NCBI RefSeq assembly: GCF_020164495.1 | Contig: NZ_JAIQYZ010000001.1 | Coordinates: 1,302,001 to 1,366,000 of the forward strand | DNA from: Psychroflexus lacisalsi | GTDB taxonomy: Bacteria; Bacteroidota; Bacteroidia; Flavobacteriales; Flavobacteriaceae | Direction of reading: 5' to 3' | DNA length: 64,000 nt | Shown: piece by piece, positions 27,347-36,215 of the stretch | Layout: each line of letters begins with the position of its first letter | Numbering within the stretch: the first letter of the stretch is position 1 | The notes under the pieces: generated by a model | Seen by the model: only the letters and a program-made list of their open reading frames with translations | The model's database searches: none | What the model was told of the DNA's origin: nothing | Position numbers and translations under genes: made by a program

Positions 27347-28140
27347 TCATTATTTTCATTAATTTTCATCATCATTTTATGGGTTACTGTAGACTTGTTA
27401 TCTACAGACTTAGTTAACCAAACATTACCACCAATCGTTGAACCTTCTCCTATAATGGTCTTGCCACCAAGTATTGTCGCGTTAGCGTAGATGGTCACAT
27501 CACTTTTGATTGTAGGATGACGCTTAATATTTCTAAGATTTTTATCAACTAGTAGAGCACCAAGAGTAACACCCTGATAAATCTTTACGCGATCTTCAAT
27601 CTCACAGGTTTCACCAATAACTACTCCTGTAGCATGGTCTATAAAAAAAGGATTTCCAATTTTCGCCCCGGGATTTATATCAGTACCTGTTGAAGTATGT
27701 GCACATTCTGACATCAATCGTGGTACGATAGGCAATCCAAACTCTAATAAGGCATTGCTTAATCGGTAAATAGCTATAGCATAAAAGCCTGGATAGGCTA
27801 AATATACCTCGTCAATTGAATTTGCTGCAGGGTCATTATCTTTAATAAAACAGGCATCTTTGTTGAGTTTTCGAAGAATTTCCGGAAGCTTTTTCATGAA
27901 ATCTGTCCAAATTTCCCGACAAGGATCTTCTTCCTTGAAACAAACTAAATCTGCCAGATTTTTGAATTGCTTTTCCAATTCATCCATGCCATTTGTAACA
28001 TCTGTTTCTTTGTCAAAAAGCGTTAAAAAAAGTTGATCTGTAAACTTTTTAGTCTCGCTCTTGATTCGATATAAGTTAGAAACCTTAGCTTTCTCAACTT
28101 CTATTTCTTTAATAATATTTTGCTTAATTGTGGTTGCCAT
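27343..28140 (-). CDS. cysE: serine O-acetyltransferase
   Basis: 265 residues. N-terminal helical domain, then a left-handed beta-helix of hexapeptide repeats: DINPGAKIGNPFFIDHATGVVIG, ETCEIEDRVKIYQGVTLGAL, KSDVTIYANATILGGKTIIG. The catalytic His in IDHATG is present. It acetylates serine to O-acetylserine, the substrate of the CysM encoded next. Belongs to the EpsC-type group with a longer N-terminus. Confidence 0.92.
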   Translation of the reverse strand: MATTIKQNIIKEIEVEKAKVSNLYRIKSETKKFTDQLFLTLFDKETDVTNGMDELEKQFKNLADLVCFKEEDPCREIWTDFMKKLPEILRKLNKDACFIKDNDPAANSIDEVYLAYPGFYAIAIYRLSNALLEFGLPIVPRLMSECAHTSTGTDINPGAKIGNPFFIDHATGVVIGETCEIEDRVKIYQGVTLGALLVDKNLRNIKRHPTIKSDVTIYANATILGGKTIIGEGSTIGGNVWLTKSVDNKSTVTHKMMMKINENNE

Positions 28141-28303
28141 AATACATATTTAAACAATAAAGAATTTATTTAAAAATTGTTTTAAATATGTGAAAGTAAG
28201 AGTTCAATCGCTAAGAATGACTTTCAGATCTTAATTTTAAACTTACTTTACAATTTCTGAAGATCTCATCGATAGATTAAAAGTGATATTTGCATAAAAA
28301 AAG

Positions 28304-29353
28304 ATGCCAAAGGTTTTAATAATAGGAGCAGGGTTAAGTGGTTTAACTTCAGCTTACGCTTTAAAGGATTCAGAATATGATGTAGAAATTTTAGAAGCCA
28401 GACCAAGACTAGGTGGTCGTATTTATACAAAAGAGGTCAACTCTTGCCAGCTAGAGTTGGGGGCAACATGGTTTGGTCCTCAACACACAAGTCTTATGGC
28501 TCTTGTTAATCAATTGGAAATTCCATTTAAAACACAAGAAAATGGAAGGGAGGCCATTTATGATTTTCGACCTAAGGGCCACTTAGAACGCTTTCAAATC
28601 CCAAATCAAGAATCATCTACATTCAAATTTAAAGCTGGATCTTCAACTCTTATAAATGCTTTGTTTCACAAACAAACCAGCAAAGTTCATTTTAATGAAA
28701 ACGTAAAATCTATCAGTTATTTTGATTCTTTCGTTGTTCAAACTGAGAAAAATCAATTTAAAGCCGATTACCTTATACTCACAATTCCTTTGCAACTGAT
28801 TGCAGATACTATTGAATTTGAGCCGGGATTGCCTCAGTCATTTCAAGACTTGATTTCAAACACACATACCTGGATGTCAGATTCCATTAAATTCTCAGTG
28901 GCGTTTGATTCAGATTTTTGGAAAAACGATAGATATATAGGAACATTGATGAGTCCTCAGCAAATCGTTCAAGAAATGTATGACCATAGTGATAAGGATC
29001 GTGAACAGAATGCACTTGTTGGTTTCTTAAATGCAGGTTATTCTGTACTTACAGAAGAAAACAGAAGAGATAGACTTTTCAATCAATTAAGCGACACCTT
29101 CAATCAAAAGACATTTGATATAAAAGCTTATGCAGATGTAAACTGGAGAAACGAAGCCTTTACAATCCATAAGCAGGCACAAGCTCTTGTTCCCCATCAA
29201 AACAATGGGAATCCTAAGTTAAGAGAAGGGTTTTTTGGGGATCGCCTATATTTTTCAGCATCGGAGACTGCTGCACAAACTCCAGGTTATATGGATGGTG
29301 CTGTACATCGTGGGATGGAAGTCGCAAAATTGCTTGTGAAAAAGTTAGGATGA
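28304..29353 (+). CDS. flavin monoamine oxidase-like FAD-dependent oxidoreductase
   Basis: 349 residues. FAD-binding Rossmann motif VLIIGAGLSGLTSAYAL and the GG doublet of LEARPRLGGRIYT, then ELGATWFG; at the C-terminus SASETAAQTPGYMDGAVHRG, the second FAD-contacting motif of amine oxidases. Substrate unknown (amine, polyamine or protoporphyrinogen-like in the family). No signal peptide. Its last 9 nt overlap the 3' end of the folK-fusion gene on the other strand. Confidence 0.85.
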   Translation: MPKVLIIGAGLSGLTSAYALKDSEYDVEILEARPRLGGRIYTKEVNSCQLELGATWFGPQHTSLMALVNQLEIPFKTQENGREAIYDFRPKGHLERFQIPNQESSTFKFKAGSSTLINALFHKQTSKVHFNENVKSISYFDSFVVQTEKNQFKADYLILTIPLQLIADTIEFEPGLPQSFQDLISNTHTWMSDSIKFSVAFDSDFWKNDRYIGTLMSPQQIVQEMYDHSDKDREQNALVGFLNAGYSVLTEENRRDRLFNQLSDTFNQKTFDIKAYADVNWRNEAFTIHKQAQALVPHQNNGNPKLREGFFGDRLYFSASETAAQTPGYMDGAVHRGMEVAKLLVKKLG

Positions 29354-30487
29354 CGCTTTTTTATTGATTTCAGAGATTTTCTCCAAAAGATATAAGTAGT
29401 CTTCCCGATTGTTGACAAAATCTAGATCTGTAATTTCTATAATTTTCACATCGATTTTATTCTGAGAGTTGAAAAAATTCAAATATCCTTCATGTATATT
29501 TTTGAGATAGTCTGGAGTTATGTTCTGCTCATAATCACGACCTCTTTTTTTGATGTTACTCAGCAAACGATCAATATTTTGATAGAGATAGACATAAACA
29601 TCTGGCTTTGGAACATCGCTGTACATGATGTTGAATATCTTCTTGTATAATGCATATTCATCCTCTTGAAGAGTCACTTTCGAAAAAATAAGTGATTTAT
29701 TAGGATTATAGTCAGAAATAGCAAAATCTGAAAATAAGTCCAATTGTGAGATATCATCCATCAATTGCTGATGACGATCTGCTAGAAAAGACATTTCTAA
29801 AGGGAATGCAAATCTCGTCTGATCTTCATAAAACTTAGGTAAAAATGGATTGTCTTTGAAACGTTCCAAAATCAACTTTCCATTAAAATCCTCAGCGATC
29901 ATTTCAACCAAACTTGTTTTTCCAGAACCTATATTACCTTCAATTGTTAAATAATTCACTTGTCTAAACGATGCAACTTTGGGCTCCAGTTTATCTGCAA
30001 CAGTTTCAATGGGGGAATCATCTTCACTTTTTTCAACCAAAACAGAAATGGGTTGATTCAAGGTAGGGTGATTCATTTTTGGAACTAAATCAGACAAAGG
30101 ATATAAAACAAAATTTCTCTCAGTAAGTTTTGGGTGGGGAATCGTAAGTTGGCTGGTTTCAATAATTGAATTTCCATAAAACAATATATCAAGATCTATT
30201 GTTCTGGCCTGGTAACCTGTTTTAGATGTTCTTACTCTCCCAAGGTTTAGTTCAATTGTCAAAAGTTTTTCTAAAGTAACTTCAGCAGAAAATCTGGTTT
30301 TTACCTCAATTACAGCATTCAAAAAATCTTCACCTTCAAACCCCCAGGCCGGTGTTTTATATATTTTTGAAACTCGTGTGACATCACCTACTGTGTTGTA
30401 AACTGCATCAATTGATTCTATAAGCCAATGTAATTTGTCGCCTTGGTTACTTCCTAAAGCAATATACGTAGTGGTGGTCCTATTCAA
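29345..30487 (-). CDS. folK: bifunctional HPPK (FolK) / deoxynucleoside kinase fusion
   Basis: 380 residues, TTG start (no ATG nearby). N-terminal about 160 residues: HPPK, with TYIALGSNQGDK, TPAWGFEGEDFLN and the ATP/pterin motif ARTIDLDILFYG. From about residue 175: a deoxynucleoside kinase with P-loop TIEGNIGSGKTSLVEM, the DR-type region SFLADRHQQL and the lid KKRGRDYEQ. HPPK pyrophosphorylates 6-hydroxymethyl-dihydropterin in folate synthesis; the kinase half salvages deoxynucleosides. The fusion recurs in Flavobacteriia as far as I recall. Confidence 0.9.
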   Translation of the reverse strand: MNRTTTTYIALGSNQGDKLHWLIESIDAVYNTVGDVTRVSKIYKTPAWGFEGEDFLNAVIEVKTRFSAEVTLEKLLTIELNLGRVRTSKTGYQARTIDLDILFYGNSIIETSQLTIPHPKLTERNFVLYPLSDLVPKMNHPTLNQPISVLVEKSEDDSPIETVADKLEPKVASFRQVNYLTIEGNIGSGKTSLVEMIAEDFNGKLILERFKDNPFLPKFYEDQTRFAFPLEMSFLADRHQQLMDDISQLDLFSDFAISDYNPNKSLIFSKVTLQEDEYALYKKIFNIMYSDVPKPDVYVYLYQNIDRLLSNIKKRGRDYEQNITPDYLKNIHEGYLNFFNSQNKIDVKIIEITDLDFVNNREDYLYLLEKISEINKKASS

Positions 30488-30539
30488 TTTGTTAAGAAAA
30501 TTTTAATGAATATTGATTTACAATCGACTGCAAAATGGA

Positions 30540-30568
30540 TTGAATTTAAAATTTACAGCTTAGATTTG
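30540..30568 (+). promoter_or_regulatory. promoter of the queuosine-precursor transporter gene
   Basis: TTG (30540-30542), an 18-nt spacer and TAGATTTG (30561-30568) fit the Bacteroidetes consensus, with the transcription start expected about 25 nt before the TTG start codon at 30600. Confidence 0.6.
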
Positions 30569-30599
30569 CCACAAAGGTAAATATCAAATCCAATTATAG

Positions 30600-31289
30600 T
30601 TGACGGCATTACAAAAAATTTCTGCAGATCGCATTTACTTAATACTTGCTGCATTATTCATAACATCTTTGGTCGTTTCCAATCTAATTTTTCAAAAATT
30701 TTTCTATTGGGATTTTTTTGGACTTTATAGATTTGAAATTTCAGTAGGCGTGTTACCTTATCCAATCACATTTTTAATCACAGACTCCATAAGTGAGATT
30801 TACGGTAAAAAGAAAGCCAACCAAGTTGTAACCATTGGAATTTTTGCTTCCGTTTTTTCACTCCTTATTATTTTGGTAGCAAATGCGGTTCCAGCTACAT
30901 CTTGGGCACCAGTGGGTGACGAAGTTTTTAGTAATGTTTTTGGTTCTACAACTATTGCAGTGGCAGCTTCAATGATGGCCTATCTTCTAGCACAATATGT
31001 TGATATCTACGTATACCATTTTTGGAAAAAATTGACCAAAGGGAAATACCTCTGGTTAAGGAATAACTTCTCAACATTCTCATCACAATTTGTAGATACT
31101 TTTGCAGTAGTTTTTCTTCTTTCAGTTTTTGGAGAATTGGAATGGGATCTTTTTGGTGGTCTGCTCTTGAGTGGTTTTCTTTTTAAGGCTCTTATTGCTC
31201 TTCTTGATACACCCCTCTTATATTTGGTGGTGTATTTGTTTCGAAAAAAATTTAATCTTAAGCAAGGCGAAGAGCTTCAAGAATCCTAA
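30600..31289 (+). CDS. yhhQ: queuosine precursor transporter, YhhQ/VUT family
   Basis: 229 residues, five to six transmembrane helices. Family motifs: SVGVLPYPITFLITDSIS, EIYGKKKANQVVTIG, FSTFSSQFVDTFAVVFLLS and FLFKALIALLDTPLLYLV. It takes up 7-cyano- or 7-aminomethyl-7-deazaguanine for tRNA queuosine. The start is TTG; no ATG exists upstream in frame, and TTG begins the usual short cytoplasmic N-terminus. Preceded by a good promoter. Confidence 0.9.
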   Translation: MTALQKISADRIYLILAALFITSLVVSNLIFQKFFYWDFFGLYRFEISVGVLPYPITFLITDSISEIYGKKKANQVVTIGIFASVFSLLIILVANAVPATSWAPVGDEVFSNVFGSTTIAVAASMMAYLLAQYVDIYVYHFWKKLTKGKYLWLRNNFSTFSSQFVDTFAVVFLLSVFGELEWDLFGGLLLSGFLFKALIALLDTPLLYLVVYLFRKKFNLKQGEELQES

Positions 31290-31378
31290 TTTCCTAAAAT
31301 TGAACAATTCTAAATTTTAATTCTTTTTTTGGTATAAACGAGAAGCCATTACGTAATTTTAGCTTCAAATTATTACTT

Positions 31379-34003
31379 ATGAAAAAGGCTTTTAAGATTA
31401 TTGGTGTTGTTATTTTAATACTCATCATTGCTTTGTTTCTTACCCCAATATTATTCAAAGGGAGCATAGAAAAAATGGTTAAAAAGGCTGCTAATGATAA
31501 TGTAAATGCTCAGATTGAATGGGCTTCCTTAGATTTAAGTTTGTTTAGAAATTTTCCTAACGCAAGTTTGAGGCTTGAAGATGTGAGTGTGATAAATAAA
31601 TCCCCATTCGAGGGAGATACATTAGTTTACGCCAAAAACTTTAATATAGCCATGGGAGTTATGCAGCTTTTTAAAGATGAAGGCTTGAAAGTCGACCAAA
31701 TATATTTAAATGAAGCCTTGATCAATGTGAAGGTGGATTCTCTTGGCAATTCTAATTATGATATTGCTAAAACTACTGAAGCTTCGGAAACTTCAGAAAA
31801 TACTGAAACAAAAAAAACTGAAAAACCATTTCAACTCAATTTAAATCATTACGAAATCAATTCATCTACGATTAATTACTTAGATGAAAGTGGAAATATC
31901 TTTCTAAAGCTCAAGGAATTTAATCATAGTGGTGATGGGAACTTTGCGGAATCTGTTTTTACTCTTAAAACACATACCGATTCTAAAGTCTCTTTTGATT
32001 TTGATGGAACCAATTATTTAAAAGACAATTCTATAGTTTTAGATGCAGACCTCGAAATGGATTTGGAAAATATGAAGTTCACATTTCTAGACAATGAAGT
32101 TCTTGTAAATCAATTACCATTAGAATTTGAAGGTTATGTTCAGTTATTTGAAAATTATAATGACATAGATCTTCAGTTTTCTACGCCTTCATCAGATTTT
32201 AAAAACTTTTTGGCTTTGATTCCTGAAGCTTACGCTTCCAACCTTGATGGAGTGACTACAACAGGCGATTTTAAATTAAACGGAATTATTAAAGGTAAAG
32301 TGGATGAGACGTATATCCCAACTTTAGATATTACAGCTTCAAGTTCAAATGCTTCTTTTCAATACACCGATCTGCCCAAAAAAGTTGATGATATTTCACT
32401 TAATATTGAACTAAAAAATGAAAGTGGACTTGTTGAAGATACATACATCAATTTTAACGATGTCAAATTCAGAATAGACCAGGATCGTTTTGCAGGAAAT
32501 GGCTCTATTAAAAATTTGACTACCAATATGCTTGTTGATCTTCAAGCTAAAGGGAGGTTGAATTTGGCAAACCTTAAAAAAGCTTATCCTATTGATTTAG
32601 AACAAGATTTAAGTGGGTTTTTAGATGTTGATTTGGTGACCAATTTTGACATGAATTCCATAGAACAGGAAGCTTACGATAAGGTAGTTGCAAAAGGTTT
32701 ACTTCAACTATCAAAATTTGATTATAACTCTCCAGATTTAGCTAAACCTATACATATTGAGATGGCTACTGTCAATTTTACGACTAAAGCAATTCAATTG
32801 AACAAATTTGAGATGGTAGCGGGTTCGACTGATTTAAAAATGAATGGAAACTTAAGTAATCTGATGGGTTTTGCTTTTGCAGACAAACCTTTGAAAGGAA
32901 CTTTTGATGCAACATCTCAAAACTTCAATATTGCTGATTTTATGGTGAAAAGCGATACTGAAGTAGCAGCTTCTGGAAATTCAAATTCTGACGAAACGAT
33001 AGAGACAACTGAGAAGACAGAGGAAATTAAGATTCCAGATTTTTTAGACATCGTTTTAAACTTTAGAGCTGAAAATGTGATTTATGATAACCTGAACCTT
33101 AAGAACGTTACAGGCAGCATGGCTTTACAGAATGAAAGTGCAGTCTTAAATAATATTAATGCAGATATTTTTGGTGGAAATATCAAATTAAACGGTAGTG
33201 TTTCTACAAAAGAGAACACTCCCAATTTTGATATGAAAATGAGTTTGAATACCATCAAAATTATAGAAGCTGTACAGCAGATGGAGTTGATTAAAGGACT
33301 AGCCCCAATTGCACAAGTGCTCAATGGTGTCGCAACAACTAGTATCAATCTGAAAGGGGATTTGACCAAAGATTTGATGCCAATATATACTTCATTAGCA
33401 GGTGATGCTTTAGCTACTATACTCAATGCCGAGGTAGATCAAAGCAAAATGGCTTTAGTATCCAATCTTAATAACCAATTTAAACTTTTAAATTTTGACA
33501 AGTACAAAATCAAAGACTTAGTGGCAAAATTGAATTTTAAAAATGGAGCTATCAATGCAGATAATTTTGATTTTAATCTTGATGATGTTAAAGTGGATGT
33601 CTCTGGAAGTCATTCGTTTGACAATACAATGAATTATAATCTAAAATTTAATATTCCAGCAAAATATTTTGGTGATGAAATAGGGGGCCAACTTGCTCAA
33701 TTGAGCAATATCGATATAAGTAAATTCAATGTAGATGTGCCCGTAAATCTTTCAGGTTCATTTGCAAGTCCAAAAATTAATTTGAGTATGGACAAAGCCA
33801 TTTCTAGTCTGACCAATCAAATTATTCAAGCACAGAAAGAAAAGGCAACAAATCAAGTTAAAGATAAAATTGGAAAAGAAATCAATAATTTGTTAGGAGG
33901 CGATAAAAAGCCAAAAGATTCAACTTCTACCTCTCAAGAGGAAGTTAAGGAAAATGTCAAAAACGCCTTACAAGGACTATTTAAAAAGAAAAAGAATAAT
34001 TAA
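31379..34003 (+). CDS. AsmA-like membrane-anchored protein
   Basis: 874 residues. One N-terminal transmembrane segment (IGVVILILIIALFLTPILF), then a very long beta-rich periplasmic part of AsmA/TamB style: SLFRNFPNASLRLEDVSV near the N-terminus, a repeated DUF-like middle, and a C-terminal segment (LKGLLPI-like, here LIKGLAPIAQVLNG) before a Lys/Glu-rich tail. Related proteins help move phospholipids or outer-membrane components between membranes. Role here inferred by family. Confidence 0.85.
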   Translation: MKKAFKIIGVVILILIIALFLTPILFKGSIEKMVKKAANDNVNAQIEWASLDLSLFRNFPNASLRLEDVSVINKSPFEGDTLVYAKNFNIAMGVMQLFKDEGLKVDQIYLNEALINVKVDSLGNSNYDIAKTTEASETSENTETKKTEKPFQLNLNHYEINSSTINYLDESGNIFLKLKEFNHSGDGNFAESVFTLKTHTDSKVSFDFDGTNYLKDNSIVLDADLEMDLENMKFTFLDNEVLVNQLPLEFEGYVQLFENYNDIDLQFSTPSSDFKNFLALIPEAYASNLDGVTTTGDFKLNGIIKGKVDETYIPTLDITASSSNASFQYTDLPKKVDDISLNIELKNESGLVEDTYINFNDVKFRIDQDRFAGNGSIKNLTTNMLVDLQAKGRLNLANLKKAYPIDLEQDLSGFLDVDLVTNFDMNSIEQEAYDKVVAKGLLQLSKFDYNSPDLAKPIHIEMATVNFTTKAIQLNKFEMVAGSTDLKMNGNLSNLMGFAFADKPLKGTFDATSQNFNIADFMVKSDTEVAASGNSNSDETIETTEKTEEIKIPDFLDIVLNFRAENVIYDNLNLKNVTGSMALQNESAVLNNINADIFGGNIKLNGSVSTKENTPNFDMKMSLNTIKIIEAVQQMELIKGLAPIAQVLNGVATTSINLKGDLTKDLMPIYTSLAGDALATILNAEVDQSKMALVSNLNNQFKLLNFDKYKIKDLVAKLNFKNGAINADNFDFNLDDVKVDVSGSHSFDNTMNYNLKFNIPAKYFGDEIGGQLAQLSNIDISKFNVDVPVNLSGSFASPKINLSMDKAISSLTNQIIQAQKEKATNQVKDKIGKEINNLLGGDKKPKDSTSTSQEEVKENVKNALQGLFKKKKNN

Positions 34004-34042
34004 AAAGGCCTGTTTTCATACATTCAAATAGTTGATCCATTT

Positions 34043-34594
34043 ATGTTTAATATTCAAAATCCTCATATTTATCCAGAATCTATAGCAAGTGAGGTCAATC
34101 TGGCTTTGAGCTATTTTCCTCAATTAAAGGAGACGTCAATTACGTTTAAGTTTAAATCAGATATAAAAAAATCTACGATGCAAGCTCAGCCAGACTTCAA
34201 AAGTTTGTTGAAACCAAGGGCTAAGCGCAAATATTTTATTTTTATAAGTGAAAAATTTAAAATTTCTGGTCAGGAATTTAAAACTATAAATGTTCCAATT
34301 GAAGTCTTAATTGGTTGGTTGGGCCACGAATTAGGTCATATTTTGGATTATCAACATCGTGGTAAATTCAATATGATTTGGTTTGGTATCAAGTATTTAT
34401 ATCTTGAAAAACATATCGTTGAGGCCGAAAGAGCAGCAGATACTTTCGCTGTAAACCAAGGTATGGAAGACTATATTCTGAAGACCAAAAATTTCATACT
34501 CGACCACGCAGATATTGATGAAAACTACAAGAAAAGAATTAAACGATATTATTTATCACCAGAGGAAATTATGGAAATTGTGCAAGAGCGCTAG
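34043..34594 (+). CDS. putative zinc metallopeptidase
   Basis: 183 residues with a gluzincin-like zinc motif GWLGHELGHILDYQHRG and a likely third ligand Glu in VEAERAADTFAVNQG. No signal peptide, so probably cytoplasmic. The only other clue is a basic segment before the motif (KPRAKRKYFIFISE). Substrate unknown. Its TAG stop directly abuts the stop of the GH3-type gene on the other strand. Confidence 0.75.
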   Translation: MFNIQNPHIYPESIASEVNLALSYFPQLKETSITFKFKSDIKKSTMQAQPDFKSLLKPRAKRKYFIFISEKFKISGQEFKTINVPIEVLIGWLGHELGHILDYQHRGKFNMIWFGIKYLYLEKHIVEAERAADTFAVNQGMEDYILKTKNFILDHADIDENYKKRIKRYYLSPEEIMEIVQER

Positions 34595-36121
34595 TTAGTG
34601 CTTTTGTACAAAATTTTCCCATTCACCGAATTTTTCCACGTTCATAACCCGTTCCATTTTTACCTGTCCACCTTTTTTCTTATTTCTGGCATTCCAGTTA
34701 TAAAACACATCAGGTTTTACAAGATTGACTTTGACGCCTTTTAGAGCCTTGGTTCTCGCCACCTCGTAATTTTTGTTAGCAGATTTCAAAGCCTTATCAA
34801 GCGCTTCAGCTACTTCAGATGAGTCTAAACTTGTATCTGAAGTGCCTAAGTACCAAAAATGATAAAACTCGTTATCATCTGCACGTTTGGCGCAAATGGT
34901 ATATTCTGATACTTCCATATCAAATTGATTTCCCAATTCCTTCATGGCTGCATCCATTTTGTTGACAGATAATTGAGAACCAACGGTATTTAAGAAGAAT
35001 TTTGTTCTTCCTGTTATCCTTATTTCAGCTTTTTCAACATCTGTAAATTGTATGGTATCTCCAATGCTATATCTCCAAGCACCACTCACCGTACTAATGA
35101 TCAATACATAATCCTGATCAAGTTCTACATCCTCGATAGATATACTCGGAGAGTCGGCTTTTAGAGAACCATCTTGGTTTATGTATTCCGGTTTAAATGG
35201 TATAAATTCGAAGAATATTCCATTGTCGGTCAACAATTGCATAGCATCTGTCTCAGGACGAGTTTGCAAGGCAATAAAACCTTCTGAAGCTAAATAAGTA
35301 TCAATGACATGAACATGTTTTCCAGTCAAGCGTTTAAAGCTTTTTTCATAAGGACCAAATGCTACACCTCCTGTGGTATAGACTTTTAAGTTTGGCCATA
35401 TATCGTGAATGTTATCCACCTTATGATATTCAATGACTTTTTCCATCATCAATTCCATCCATGACGGTATGCCACTCAAGGCTCCAATATCCCAGGTTTT
35501 AGCATTTTCAGCAATTTTCTGGACGCGTTCATCCCAATCGTCAATTTTAGAAATTTCTTCCCCTGGTTTATAGAATCCACGGAACCAAAATGGAATTCGA
35601 CTTGCGCTTATGCCACTAATCTCACCTTCTAAGTGATCATTGTTTTCCTGGAGTTCAGTTGAACTTCCCAACATCATTATTTCCTTTTCAAAAAAATCGG
35701 AAGGCAAATCAAAGTTTTCTATTGCTAATATCTGTTTGATTCCTGCATTTTTGATAGCCTCTATCATGTCATCCGTTACTGGAATACGCTTGCTGGTTTT
35801 ACCAGTTGTGCCAGAACTCAAGGCAAAATAATCTGGATTTCCTGGCCACGTTACATTACTTACACCCTCATGAAGTTTATGCCACCAATCGTTGTGTATT
35901 TTATCATAATCAAAGTAAGGGATAGTTGACTTGAAATTCTTGTAGGGGTCTACTGAATTTAAAATTTTTGAAAATTCAAAATGATTTCCAAATTCTGTTT
36001 TTTTTGCTTTTTCTAGCAAAAAATTTAAAGTCTCTTTTTGATTTTTAATGTGATCAGTCTCTGGGGAAATAGAGTTCCTTAGGTTTATTACTCCTTTTAT
36101 AATATTACCAATTATAGCCAT
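34595..36121 (-). CDS. GH3-family acyl-adenylating enzyme
   Basis: 508 residues resembling plant GH3 acyl-acid amido synthetases. The adenylation core has FALSSGTTGKTSKRIP (ATP motif 1), VYTTGGVAFGPYEKSF, YLASEGFIA (motif 2) and the hinge region RITGRTKFFL (motif 3). In plants these enzymes conjugate amino acids to auxin or jasmonate; bacterial substrates are unknown. It follows mutB by about 95 nt, and its stop abuts that of a converging metallopeptidase gene. Confidence 0.88.
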   Translation of the reverse strand: MAIIGNIIKGVINLRNSISPETDHIKNQKETLNFLLEKAKKTEFGNHFEFSKILNSVDPYKNFKSTIPYFDYDKIHNDWWHKLHEGVSNVTWPGNPDYFALSSGTTGKTSKRIPVTDDMIEAIKNAGIKQILAIENFDLPSDFFEKEIMMLGSSTELQENNDHLEGEISGISASRIPFWFRGFYKPGEEISKIDDWDERVQKIAENAKTWDIGALSGIPSWMELMMEKVIEYHKVDNIHDIWPNLKVYTTGGVAFGPYEKSFKRLTGKHVHVIDTYLASEGFIALQTRPETDAMQLLTDNGIFFEFIPFKPEYINQDGSLKADSPSISIEDVELDQDYVLIISTVSGAWRYSIGDTIQFTDVEKAEIRITGRTKFFLNTVGSQLSVNKMDAAMKELGNQFDMEVSEYTICAKRADDNEFYHFWYLGTSDTSLDSSEVAEALDKALKSANKNYEVARTKALKGVKVNLVKPDVFYNWNARNKKKGGQVKMERVMNVEKFGEWENFVQKH

Positions 36122-36215
36122 GATTACTTTTTGAATGACTTGATCTCGTCATTGTGTTTAAATAATTTGATTTTGTGCAAAACTTATTCCTAAATTTTGA
36201 ATTTTTAAACTGATT

